Notes: generated from the letters alone by a model not told the origin. A stretch of 5,795 bases of DNA from Bryobacterales bacterium (GCA_016880505.1 JAEHDI010000828.1:1-5795); one strand, 5' to 3'; positions 1 to 5,795 are shown, numbered from the stretch's first letter. Translations and numbers: made by a program.

Positions 1-1136
1 GGAATCCGCTCGATCAGGATCGATTCCGCCTGCAAGCCGAGGCAAAGGTCCTCGCTCAGAGTTGTGATGCGGCTGTACTTGATTCCGGCCTCCGGTTTGA
101 ACTCGAATGTCGTCACCACCGGCCCCGGATTGATTTGCACCACATTGCCGAGGACATTGAATTCCTCGAACTTCGACTTGATTCGCGCCGCGATCTCCTT
201 CAATTCCAGCTCGTCGAACGCGCTGCGCCCGCTCGGTTCGTTCAGCAGGTCCGTCGGCGGCAGTTGGTACTCGGGATGTTCGCGCGGGACCGCCGCCGTC
301 TCGCGCGTATGAATCTCCGCCGGGAACGGATCTCTCCGCTGCGCCGGCGGCAGATCCTCCAACGTTTGGATCGGAATCTCCACTGGAGGCTCCGGTTCGG
401 ACGCCGGCGCGGCGAACTCCCGAGCAACCGGCGGCTCCGCCACGAGAACGGCTGCGGTTACGGGTGCGGCTTCCGGTTCCGGCGCACGCTCCGGACGAAC
501 GCGCTTCGGCTTGCTCTGTTCTTTCGCCTGCTTTCGCCGCGCGCGCTCCTCCTGAAGCACCCGCCAGCGCGCCCGCCAGCCGGCGAGGATGGTCAACGGT
601 CCGGCGAACCACCCGCGCAGCTTCGACACGGTGAACGTCGAGACCAGGTAGATCGACACGACCAGGCATGTGAGCGTCAGCACCACCGCGCCGGTCAGGT
701 TCATCGCCTCGCGTAACCAGCTCGCAATCACGCCTCCCACCAGGCCGCCCATGGAGATCGCGTCGCCGAACAGCCGCCAGTCCGGCAGGAGAGCCAGCCC
801 GGTGGAAGCGCTACTGGCCAGCGCGGCAAAGCCAATGACCCGGATCACGGGCGCTTCTATCTCGTCGGAGCGAATCCATTTCCAGGCGAGCACGCACAGC
901 AGCGCGGGGAACAGGAAGGCTCCCAGCCCGAATGTCTGCAAGGCCAGGTCCGAGAGATACGAGCCGACGTAGCCGATCAGATTGTCCGGACGTCCCGCTG
1001 GCGCGGACGTGTTCCAGGAAGGATCGGTGGAGCGATAGGAAAGCAGACTTAGCCAGAGAATGGCGGCTGCTGAAAGGTAAAGAAACCCCGCGACTTCGTT
1101 AAGCCGGGGCCGTCGTGTCGGAGATAGGATGCTCAT
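1..1136 (-). CDS. ftsK: DNA translocase FtsK/SpoIIIE, N-terminal part (gene cut by left window edge)
   Basis: Partial gene on the minus strand: 378 complete codons plus two bases are visible and there is no stop before base 1. FtsK-family proteins are inner-membrane ATPase motors that pump DNA through the division septum and help resolve chromosome dimers. Residues 1-15 are a basic N-terminus. Hydrophobic segments lie at about 17-34, 64-87, 97-117 and 148-168, with a weaker one near 128-141, as expected for the four-helix FtsK anchor. Residues about 185-285 form a charged, Pro/Glu/Arg/Ala-rich linker of roughly 100 residues, short compared with E. coli FtsK. From about 288 the alpha domain begins (YQLPPTDLLNEP, then NVVQINPGPVVTTFEF and KYSRITTLSEDLCLGL), which is diagnostic for the family. 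The RecA-like beta domain with its P-loop and the DNA-reading gamma domain would lie beyond the window, so an intact motor cannot be confirmed. The ATG at 1136 overlaps the uppP stop as ATGA, which supports this start and coupled translation. Family call is secure; a sporulation-type SpoIIIE role cannot be separated from FtsK here. Confidence 0.93.
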   Translation of the reverse strand, partial: MSILSPTRRPRLNEVAGFLYLSAAAILWLSLLSYRSTDPSWNTSAPAGRPDNLIGYVGSYLSDLALQTFGLGAFLFPALLCVLAWKWIRSDEIEAPVIRVIGFAALASSASTGLALLPDWRLFGDAISMGGLVGGVIASWLREAMNLTGAVVLTLTCLVVSIYLVSTFTVSKLRGWFAGPLTILAGWRARWRVLQEERARRKQAKEQSKPKRVRPERAPEPEAAPVTAAVLVAEPPVAREFAAPASEPEPPVEIPIQTLEDLPPAQRRDPFPAEIHTRETAAVPREHPEYQLPPTDLLNEPSGRSAFDELELKEIAARIKSKFEEFNVLGNVVQINPGPVVTTFEFKPEAGIKYSRITTLSEDLCLGLQAESILIERI

Positions 1137-1984
1137 CCCGCTGGATGGCGGAAGATTGTGGCCAGAGCAATCACTATTATGCCAAAAACAATCCGGTAGT
1201 AGATGAAAAATTTGAGGGTGTGGCTCCGCAGGTAGCGCAGGAGGAAGGCGATCACCACGCAACCGGTTGCCGCGCTGACCGCAATTCCGAGCACAAACGG
1301 CAACCGCAGGTCCGGCGCCACACCGCCATGCTTGATCAGATCATAGACGGCCTTCAGCGCCGCCGCCGCGATCGCCGGAGTTGAGAGCAGAAACGAAAAG
1401 CGGGCTGCCGCCGGCCGGTCGATGTGCCGGAACAGCCCGAAGGTGATCGTAATTCCGCTGCGGGACGTACCTGGAACGATCGCCAGCGCCTGTGCCGCTC
1501 CAATCACCATCGAGTCGGCAAAGCTGACGTCTCCGAGCTGCTTGCTGCGCTTGCTGACGCGCTCCGCCACGATCATCAGTACCCCGACCGACACCAGCAT
1601 CAACCCGATCAGAACGTGATTCACCCGCCACACGTTCTCGGCGTAATCTTCGAGCAACAGTCCGGCCACCCCTACCGGCACGGTCGCCGCCGCGATCAGC
1701 CACATCAGACGCGGGTTGCGCGCCAGTTCCGGGTCGCTGCCGTGCCGCACGCCGAACCCTTGGAGAATCAGTTGCACCCAATCCCGAAAAAAGTACAGCA
1801 GAATTGCCAGCAGCGTGCCGAGGTGCAGCGCGATGTCGAACGTCAGCGTCTGGTCTTTCCAGCCGGACAGCCAGGGCGTCAGCGCCAGATGAGCCGAGCT
1901 GCTGATCGGCAGAAACTCGGTCACACCCTGGAGCACCGCCAGGAAAATCACCTGAGGGAGAGGCATAATTGACGAAAAAGCCAT
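1133..1984 (-). CDS. uppP: Undecaprenyl-diphosphate phosphatase (UppP/BacA)
   Basis: Polytopic membrane enzyme that dephosphorylates undecaprenyl diphosphate to the monophosphate, recycling the lipid carrier for peptidoglycan and other wall polymers; overexpression is known to give bacitracin resistance. The 283-residue product has the usual length (about 270) and is mostly hydrophobic helices. Family motifs are visible: the (E/Q)xxxE region as QGVTEFLPISSSAH at residues 19-32 (Gln19, Glu23, the Ser run, His32) and PGTSRSG at 171-177 with the catalytic Arg175. The first motif starts with Gln rather than the Glu of E. coli BacA, an accepted variant. The open frame extends upstream to 2143, but that would run antisense through pyk. 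I chose ATG 1984 because GAAGG lies about 10 nt upstream on the minus strand. ATG 1966 (277 residues) is an alternative, with homology starting just after it, but no ribosome site is seen there. The gene overlaps ftsK by 4 bp downstream and is divergent from pyk. Confidence 0.95.
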   Translation of the reverse strand: MAFSSIMPLPQVIFLAVLQGVTEFLPISSSAHLALTPWLSGWKDQTLTFDIALHLGTLLAILLYFFRDWVQLILQGFGVRHGSDPELARNPRLMWLIAAATVPVGVAGLLLEDYAENVWRVNHVLIGLMLVSVGVLMIVAERVSKRSKQLGDVSFADSMVIGAAQALAIVPGTSRSGITITFGLFRHIDRPAAARFSFLLSTPAIAAAALKAVYDLIKHGGVAPDLRLPFVLGIAVSAATGCVVIAFLLRYLRSHTLKFFIYYRIVFGIIVIALATIFRHPAG

Positions 1985-1999
1985 CGTAACAGAGCCTTC

Positions 2000-3421
2000 A
2001 TGCGGAACACCAAAATTGTCGCGACTTTGGGCCCCGCGGCCGACTCCGGCACGACGTCGAAGCAAATGATAGAGGCAGGCGCCGACGTCTTCCGGCTCAA
2101 CGCCTCGCACGGTGGCCGCGACGAGCACGTCCGCCGCATCCACTCCGTTCGCGCCGCCTGCGAAGAACTCGGGACCCGCGCCGGCGTCCTGATCGATCTC
2201 CAGGGCCCCAAAATCCGCCTCGGCCTGTTCGAGAATGGCCGCTGCACGCTCGAAACGGGCGCGATTTTCACCATTACGACCCGTCAGGTCCTTGGCAATC
2301 GCGACTATGCCGGCACGAACTACGTGAATTTCGCCCGCGATGTGAAGCCCGGAAACCGCATCCTGCTCGTCGACGGCAGCGTGGAGCTGACGGCGCTCGA
2401 CTCCGACGGGGTCTCCGTCCGAACGGAGGTTGTCTCCGGCGGCGAAATCGGCGACCGGAAGGGCATCAACCTCCCGGGCGTCGATGTCAGTACTCCGTCG
2501 CTCACCGAGAAAGACATCGACGATCTCGACTTCTCCCTGGCGGAGGGTGTCGATCTCGTCGCTCTTTCCTTCGTCCGGCGGGCCGAGGACGTGCTCAAGC
2601 TCCGCGAGTTCTTACGCGAGCGCGGTAGCGACGCCCCGGTCGTCGCCAAAATCGAAAAACCGGAGGCATGGGACAACCTCGACGCCATTCTCGACGCGGC
2701 CGACGGCGTCATGGTGGCCCGCGGCGACCTCGGCGTGGAGGTGGCCCTGGAAAAGGTCCCCTTCATTCAGAAGTCGATCATTGAGCGCGCCCGCTATCGG
2801 GGCCGCTTTGTCATCACGGCCACGCAGATGCTGGAGTCGATGATCGAGAATCCGCTGCCTACCCGGGCTGAGGTAAGCGACGTCGCCAACGCGATCTACG
2901 ACGGCAGCGACGCGGTCATGCTCTCGGCCGAAACGTCGATCGGGAAGCATCCCGTCGAGGCCGTGAGGATGATGGCCCGCATCGCGAAGGAGACAGAGCG
3001 GACGCTCCGCGAACGTGCACCGAAAGATCCCCCGCACGGACCGAGCCCCACCTACGCCGAAATCCTTGCCGACGCTGCCCACCACGCCTCCCATGGCGCG
3101 TCCGTGGCGGCAATCGTCGTCTTCACTTCCAGCGGCTCCAGCGCCCGGCTCGTCTCACGGTACCGGCCGTCGGTTCCCGTCTATGCGTTCACACCGAGTG
3201 AGGCGGTGGCCCGCCGCCTGATGCCTGTGTTCGGCGTGCACCCAATCCTGGCGCCCGAAGTCGCCTCGACGGACGACATGCTGTCACTCATGGATAAAGT
3301 GCTGCTCGATCGTGGTCTTGTGAACCTCGGCGACGGCATTGTCTTCGTCGCCGGCCAGCCGATCGGCCGGCCCGGCACGACGAACCTCCTCAAACTGCAC
3401 CGTATCGGCGAGTTCCACTGA
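2000..3421 (+). CDS. pyk: Pyruvate kinase, PykA-like, predicted K+-independent
   Basis: Cytoplasmic glycolytic enzyme converting phosphoenolpyruvate and ADP to pyruvate and ATP. The 473-residue product is full length for the family. The barrel (A) domain starts at residue 2 with the typical TKIVATLGPA and contains RLNASHG (32-38) and DLQGPKIRLG (66-75). The B lid spans roughly 75-165. The active-site segment AKIEK carries the catalytic Lys217 and metal ligand Glu219; VARGDLGVE (239-247) carries metal ligand Asp243. ATQMLESM (274-281) and the AEVSDVANAIYDGSDAVMLS block (290-309) follow. The C domain (about 350-473) has FTSSGSSARLVSRYRP (375-390), the usual sugar-phosphate effector site, and ends with GRPGTTNLLKLHRIGE. 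Residues Leu67, Gln68 and Lys71 are the triad reported for K+-independent pyruvate kinases. ATG 2000 is chosen because homology begins at once; the Shine-Dalgarno sequence is weak (AGAG, 5 nt upstream). The gene starts 15 bp from divergent uppP. The effector preference cannot be read with confidence. Confidence 0.97.
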   Translation: MRNTKIVATLGPAADSGTTSKQMIEAGADVFRLNASHGGRDEHVRRIHSVRAACEELGTRAGVLIDLQGPKIRLGLFENGRCTLETGAIFTITTRQVLGNRDYAGTNYVNFARDVKPGNRILLVDGSVELTALDSDGVSVRTEVVSGGEIGDRKGINLPGVDVSTPSLTEKDIDDLDFSLAEGVDLVALSFVRRAEDVLKLREFLRERGSDAPVVAKIEKPEAWDNLDAILDAADGVMVARGDLGVEVALEKVPFIQKSIIERARYRGRFVITATQMLESMIENPLPTRAEVSDVANAIYDGSDAVMLSAETSIGKHPVEAVRMMARIAKETERTLRERAPKDPPHGPSPTYAEILADAAHHASHGASVAAIVVFTSSGSSARLVSRYRPSVPVYAFTPSEAVARRLMPVFGVHPILAPEVASTDDMLSLMDKVLLDRGLVNLGDGIVFVAGQPIGRPGTTNLLKLHRIGEFH

Positions 3422-3468
3422 TCGTCGTGTCCCTCTGGCCTCCTGAAGTAGACTGGAATTCGCTCACC

Positions 3469-5502
3469 ATGACCGCATACAAACTTGCCGCTATCCTTCT
3501 GCTCACCGGCGTTCTCGCGTGCGCCGGCGAACTTTTCCACGACGATTTCTCGAAGTATCCCGCGGGCTGGCTCTCCGCGCCCGTCGGCGAGCTGAATGCC
3601 GCCATTCAGGAGTATCATTTTCTTCCGCACCGCGGTGTGCCGCTCGATCCCTGGGCCAACTCCATCATCCACATGGACGCCTGGGCCGTCAGCGACGAGG
3701 ACGGCAAGTCCTACCTGGAGCAGCACCTGCTTCACACCGAAGGGCGCCTCTATAACCCGACCTTCATCACGGGCGACCCGGAGTGGTCTGACTACACGCT
3801 GGAAGTGAAGGTCAAGCCCCTCTCCACCGGCGAGATGGCCGGCGTCGTCTTCCGTTACCACACGAACCGGCACTACTACCTGTTCGCGCTCACCGGCGGC
3901 GATAAGGCGAGGCTCGCCCTGCGTCTTCCGCTCGAGAAAACCTTCCGCGTCGCCGAATGGCGCGAGCTCGGCAGCGCCGAGTTTCCCTATGACACGAAGC
4001 GGTACTACGACCTGACGGTGGTGAACGAAGGGCCGCGCATCCGCGCGTTCGTCGACGGCAAGCAGATCCTCGAAGCGTCCGACTCCGAGATCCTCACAGG
4101 CAAGGCCGGCGTAACCGCCAATATCCCCGCGCGCTTCCAGGACTTCCGTGTCACTGCACCAGACACTGTTCAGCGCACCATCGAAGATCGCATCGCGAAG
4201 CGGGAGGCCGAACTCGCCGGACTACGCGCCGGCAATCCGAAACCCAAGCTCTGGAAGAAGTTCGAAACTCCTGTCTTCGGCGCGGGCCGCAACGTGCGCT
4301 TCGGAGATCTCGACGGCGACGGGCAGCTCGACATGCTCATCGCCCAGAACATCCCCCGCGTCCGGGGCGATGCCTTCGATCACATCAGTTGCCTTACCGC
4401 CGCCACTCTCGACGGCAAGGTGCTCTGGCAGCTCGGCCGGCCCGACCCGCGCAACGGTCTGCTCACCAACGACACGCCGTTCCAGGTCCACGACGTCGAC
4501 GGCGACGGCCGCGAAGAGGTCGTCATGGTCCGCGACTTCAAGCTCCAGATCCTCGACGGCCGCACCGCGAAGGTCAAGAAGTGGGCCTGGATGCCGCCAA
4601 TGGCGCCCGACCTCAGGGAGCGCCCGTACGATCTGAACGGCGGCGACTCGCTCGCCTTCATCAACCTCTCCGGCCGCAAGAACGCGCAGGAGATCCTCGT
4701 CAAAGACCGTTACCGCGATTTCTGGGTTTACGACAACAACCTCAACCTGCTCTGGAAAGGACAGGGCCAGACCGGACACTTTCCGTATCCCTTTGACGTG
4801 GACGGCGACGGGCGCGAGGAGTTCGTCATCGGCTACGCCCTCTGGGACCACAACGGAAAACAGTTATGGAGCCGGGACGCCGAGCTGCGCGACCATGCCG
4901 ACGGCATTGTCATCGGAAACTTCTCCGGCGACCCGAAGGCCGAACCACGAGCCTATGCCTGCGGCAGCGACGAGGGCTTCCTGATGTTCGACAAGAGCGG
5001 AAACATCCTGAAGCACACCCGCATCGGACACGCCCAGAGCCCGAGTATCGGCAAGTACCGCATGGACGTGCCCGGACTCCAACTGCTCACCGTCAACTAC
5101 TGGAAAAACCCGGGCATCCTCTCCCTGTTCGATCACGACGGCAACCTCCTCATTCAGGAAGAGCTGACCCACTACGGCTCGCCGTTGCTTCCGGTGAATT
5201 GGCGCGGCGATGGCCAGGAGTTCGCCATGCTCTCCGGCAACATCCGCGAAGGCGGCCTCATCGACGGCCAGATGCGCCGGGTCGTCATGTTCCCTGACGA
5301 CGGCCATCCCGACCTCGCCTACTACGTGGCCGACGTCACTGGCGACGCGCGCGACGAAATCATCCTCTGGGACCAGCAGCGCGTCTGGATCTACACCCAG
5401 GACCGGCCATTCACCGGTAAGCGAATCTACGCCCCGGTGCGCAGCCCGCACTACAACGAATCCAACTACCGTACTACCGTTTCGTTACCGGGCTGGAAGT
5501 AA
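3469..5502 (+). CDS. Secreted LamG/DUF1080-like plus FG-GAP beta-propeller protein, function unassigned
   Basis: A 677-residue exported protein. Residues 1-19 form a signal peptide (Lys5, hydrophobic core LAAILLLTGVLA) with an ACA/G type I cleavage site after Ala19; VLAC (15-18) is a poor lipobox, so lipoprotein anchoring is possible but less likely. Residues about 21-231 look like a concanavalin/LamG or DUF1080-type beta-sandwich (LFHDDFSKYPAGW; later YTLEVKVKP, GVVFRYHTNRHYYLFAL and a closing FQDFRVTAP), a fold common in glycan-binding and glycan-cleaving proteins. A charged helix at about 234-255 links to a propeller (about 260-677). Calcium-type loops DLDGDGQLD (280-288), DVDGDGREE (342-350) and DVDGDGREE (443-451) are clear, and degenerate copies occur near 577 and 622. 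These are FG-GAP/VCBS blades, as in integrins and PL11-type rhamnogalacturonan lyases. I infer a role in extracellular polysaccharide binding or degradation; no catalytic residues can be assigned. A GTG start at 3427 would put 14 polar residues before the signal peptide, so ATG 3469 is preferred, though no clear ribosome site precedes it. The gene starts 47 bp after pyk. Confidence 0.8.
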   Translation: MTAYKLAAILLLTGVLACAGELFHDDFSKYPAGWLSAPVGELNAAIQEYHFLPHRGVPLDPWANSIIHMDAWAVSDEDGKSYLEQHLLHTEGRLYNPTFITGDPEWSDYTLEVKVKPLSTGEMAGVVFRYHTNRHYYLFALTGGDKARLALRLPLEKTFRVAEWRELGSAEFPYDTKRYYDLTVVNEGPRIRAFVDGKQILEASDSEILTGKAGVTANIPARFQDFRVTAPDTVQRTIEDRIAKREAELAGLRAGNPKPKLWKKFETPVFGAGRNVRFGDLDGDGQLDMLIAQNIPRVRGDAFDHISCLTAATLDGKVLWQLGRPDPRNGLLTNDTPFQVHDVDGDGREEVVMVRDFKLQILDGRTAKVKKWAWMPPMAPDLRERPYDLNGGDSLAFINLSGRKNAQEILVKDRYRDFWVYDNNLNLLWKGQGQTGHFPYPFDVDGDGREEFVIGYALWDHNGKQLWSRDAELRDHADGIVIGNFSGDPKAEPRAYACGSDEGFLMFDKSGNILKHTRIGHAQSPSIGKYRMDVPGLQLLTVNYWKNPGILSLFDHDGNLLIQEELTHYGSPLLPVNWRGDGQEFAMLSGNIREGGLIDGQMRRVVMFPDDGHPDLAYYVADVTGDARDEIILWDQQRVWIYTQDRPFTGKRIYAPVRSPHYNESNYRTTVSLPGWK

Positions 5503-5505
5503 TTT

Positions 5506-5522
5506 CCGGGAATCGTTTCCGG
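5506..5522 (+). terminator. Possible weak hairpin just after the propeller gene
   Basis: CCGGGAA (5506-5512) can pair with TTTCCGG (5516-5522): seven pairs including one G-U, closing a three-base loop, or six pairs with a bulged G and a four-base loop. It begins four bases after the stop codon. No run of T follows, so it is not a canonical intrinsic terminator. It could protect the mRNA 3' end or act with Rho, or be chance. TTTCCGG also occurs twice here as a direct repeat with 13 bp spacing. Confidence 0.25.
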
Positions 5523-5558
5523 ATCTCGGCGCGGCCTCCTCGAGCAGCTCTCAATAAC

Positions 5559-5586
5559 TGGCCTCTTATCATTCAGTTAGAAGCCA
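5559..5586 (+). repeat. Imperfect inverted repeat between propeller gene and zinc-finger gene
   Basis: TGGCCTCT (5559-5566) and AGAAGCCA (5579-5586) pair at seven of eight positions with one C/A mismatch around a 12-base AT-rich loop. It lies 57 bp after the upstream stop and 8 bp before the putative sigma-54 -24 element. It may be a second weak terminator (there is no T-run) or a protein-binding dyad. Its position close to the promoter core is nearer than typical enhancer-binding sites, which usually lie 80-150 bp upstream. Function is not determined. Confidence 0.3.
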
Positions 5587-5594
5587 ATTGGAAT

Positions 5595-5611
5595 CTGGCG
5601 AAATACTTGCT
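5595..5611 (+). promoter_or_regulatory. Candidate sigma-54 (RpoN) -24/-12 promoter
   Basis: CTGGCGAAATACTTGCT matches the known sigma-54 consensus YTGGCACGRNNNTTGCW at every strongly conserved position: CTGGC at -24, TTGCT at -12, and exactly ten bases between the invariant GG and GC. The ACG stretch of the consensus is not kept. It lies in the intergenic region on the coding strand of the next gene. Transcription would begin near 5622, giving a leader of about 30 nt with a strong Shine-Dalgarno sequence. Such promoters need an AAA+ enhancer-binding activator; none is encoded in the window. Confidence 0.5.
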
Positions 5612-5616
5612 TGGAA

Positions 5617-5650
5617 TGATCTCCGCCGGAGCTCACACCCGGGAGGATCA
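5617..5650 (+). promoter_or_regulatory. Inverted repeat able to mask the Shine-Dalgarno sequence of the downstream gene
   Basis: TGATCTCC (5617-5624) is complementary to GGAGGATCA (5642-5650) over eight pairs with one bulged G, closing a 17-base loop. The right arm contains the whole GGAGG ribosome site and the A of the first ATG. A competing short hairpin, CTCC (5621-5624) with GGAG (5628-5631), would free the site. Whether either forms is unknown. A transcript starting near 5622 would lack most of the left arm. Confidence 0.3.
5642..5646 (+). promoter_or_regulatory. Strong Shine-Dalgarno sequence deciding the start of the zinc-finger gene
   Basis: GGAGG (5642-5646, inside GGGAGG) is the best ribosome site in the window. 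Two ATG codons follow in tandem, at 5650 and 5653. The second is six bases from the GGAGG, the usual distance, while the first is only three bases away. The site therefore favours ATG 5653. Confidence 0.7.
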
Positions 5651-5652
5651 TG

Positions 5653-5795
5653 ATGACGGCTCTTACGATCACTTGCGAGACACCCCAGGTGTACACGGAG
5701 AGGCACGCGAAACACATCACAGTGTGCCAGCATTGCGGCAATCGGATCGGTTTGTTACGCCGGCTCGTCGATAATCGCTTCTGCGACGACGATCA
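5653..5795 (+). CDS. Small Cys/His zinc-finger-like protein, N-terminal part (gene cut by right window edge)
   Basis: Partial gene with 47 complete codons and no stop before the edge. The product begins MTALTITCETPQVYTERHAK. It then has CQHCGNRIG (residues 25-33), LLRRLVDNRFC with Cys at 44, and an acidic DDD before the cut. The spacing Cys-x2-Cys-Gly, about 16 residues, then Phe-Cys followed by an expected His just beyond the edge suggests a small zinc ribbon or treble-clef finger. I recall CxxCG...LLRRL...FC...H sequences as frequent N-termini of uncharacterised acidobacterial proteins, but cannot verify this. Cys8 is an extra cysteine with no obvious partner. No function can be assigned; it may bind nucleic acid or protein, or be the leader of a longer membrane protein. 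The start at 5653 follows from GGAGG spacing; 5650 would add one Met. A candidate sigma-54 promoter lies about 42 bp upstream, so expression may be conditional. Confidence 0.7.
   Translation, partial: MTALTITCETPQVYTERHAKHITVCQHCGNRIGLLRRLVDNRFCDDD

Noticed and set aside
135..972. Plus-strand open frames (135-716 and 670-972) opposite the ftsK gene
   Set aside because: They are Arg/Pro-rich low-complexity translations antisense to a clearly recognisable FtsK N-terminus, and are explained by GC-rich codon shadowing.
1424..1972. 182-codon plus-strand open frame opposite uppP
   Set aside because: Composition rich in Arg, Gln and His with no domain, antisense to a conserved membrane enzyme whose motifs are intact.
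1964..1974. CATAAT and TTGACG as a sigma-70 promoter for pyk
   Set aside because: Neither element has a partner at 16-18 bp with reasonable fit, so no promoter is called.
1985..2143. N-terminal extension of uppP by up to 53 residues
   Set aside because: It would run antisense through the start of pyk, shows no homology-like features, and UppP homology begins near residue 8 of the chosen start.
3427..3468. GTG start adding 14 residues to the propeller protein
   Set aside because: It would place polar and tryptophan-rich residues before an otherwise typical signal peptide; ATG 3469 gives a normal export signal.
3498..3525. Lipoprotein signal (VLAC) in the propeller protein
   Set aside because: Leu at the -2 position of the lipobox is atypical, and an ACA/G type I cleavage site overlaps it; type I export is the better reading.
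3181..3873. 230-codon minus-strand open frame spanning the pyk/propeller junction
   Set aside because: Antisense to two supported genes; no recognisable motif and no ribosome site noted.
4222..5451. Long minus-strand open frames (4222-4851 and 4864-5451) opposite the propeller gene
   Set aside because: Val/Ala/Asp/Glu-rich mirror of the propeller codons; the sense frame has coherent repeats with calcium loops.

Overview
The window reads as chromosomal DNA from a GC-rich, Gram-negative-type bacterium. Both strands are coding-dense, with three complete genes and two partial ones. My best guess at lineage is Acidobacteriota near Solibacter/Bryobacter. It rests on remembered resemblance of the secreted FG-GAP protein and the small zinc-finger protein to families common there, so it is inference. 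There is no sign of an insertion sequence, prophage, CRISPR array, tRNA or rRNA.

Layout. Left block, minus strand (1-1984): uppP, undecaprenyl-diphosphate phosphatase, is followed by the 5' third of an ftsK/spoIIIE-type DNA translocase gene that runs off the left edge. Their stop and start codons overlap as ATGA, so they look like a translationally coupled pair joining cell-envelope lipid recycling with chromosome segregation. Centre, plus strand (2000-3421): a complete pyruvate kinase gene, transcribed divergently from uppP with only about 15 bp between the two start codons. Its DLQGPKIR signature points to the K+-independent class. Next, plus strand (3469-5502): a 677-residue secreted protein with an N-terminal LamG/DUF1080-like beta-sandwich and a C-terminal FG-GAP/VCBS-type beta-propeller carrying Ca2+-binding DxDxDG loops. 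Its exact function is unknown; recognition or cleavage of an extracellular glycan is plausible.

Right end (5503-5795): a 147-150 bp intergenic region, the largest non-coding stretch here, precedes the 5' end of a small zinc-finger-like protein gene cut by the window edge. This intergenic region holds the most interesting regulatory signals. They are two small hairpins after the upstream gene, a good match to a sigma-54 (-24/-12) promoter with correct GG-N10-GC spacing, a strong Shine-Dalgarno sequence, and an inverted repeat that could mask that Shine-Dalgarno sequence only in transcripts that start upstream.

Most of the window is housekeeping. No clearly novel multi-gene system is visible. 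The best leads are the putative sigma-54-driven zinc-finger gene and the unassigned propeller protein.
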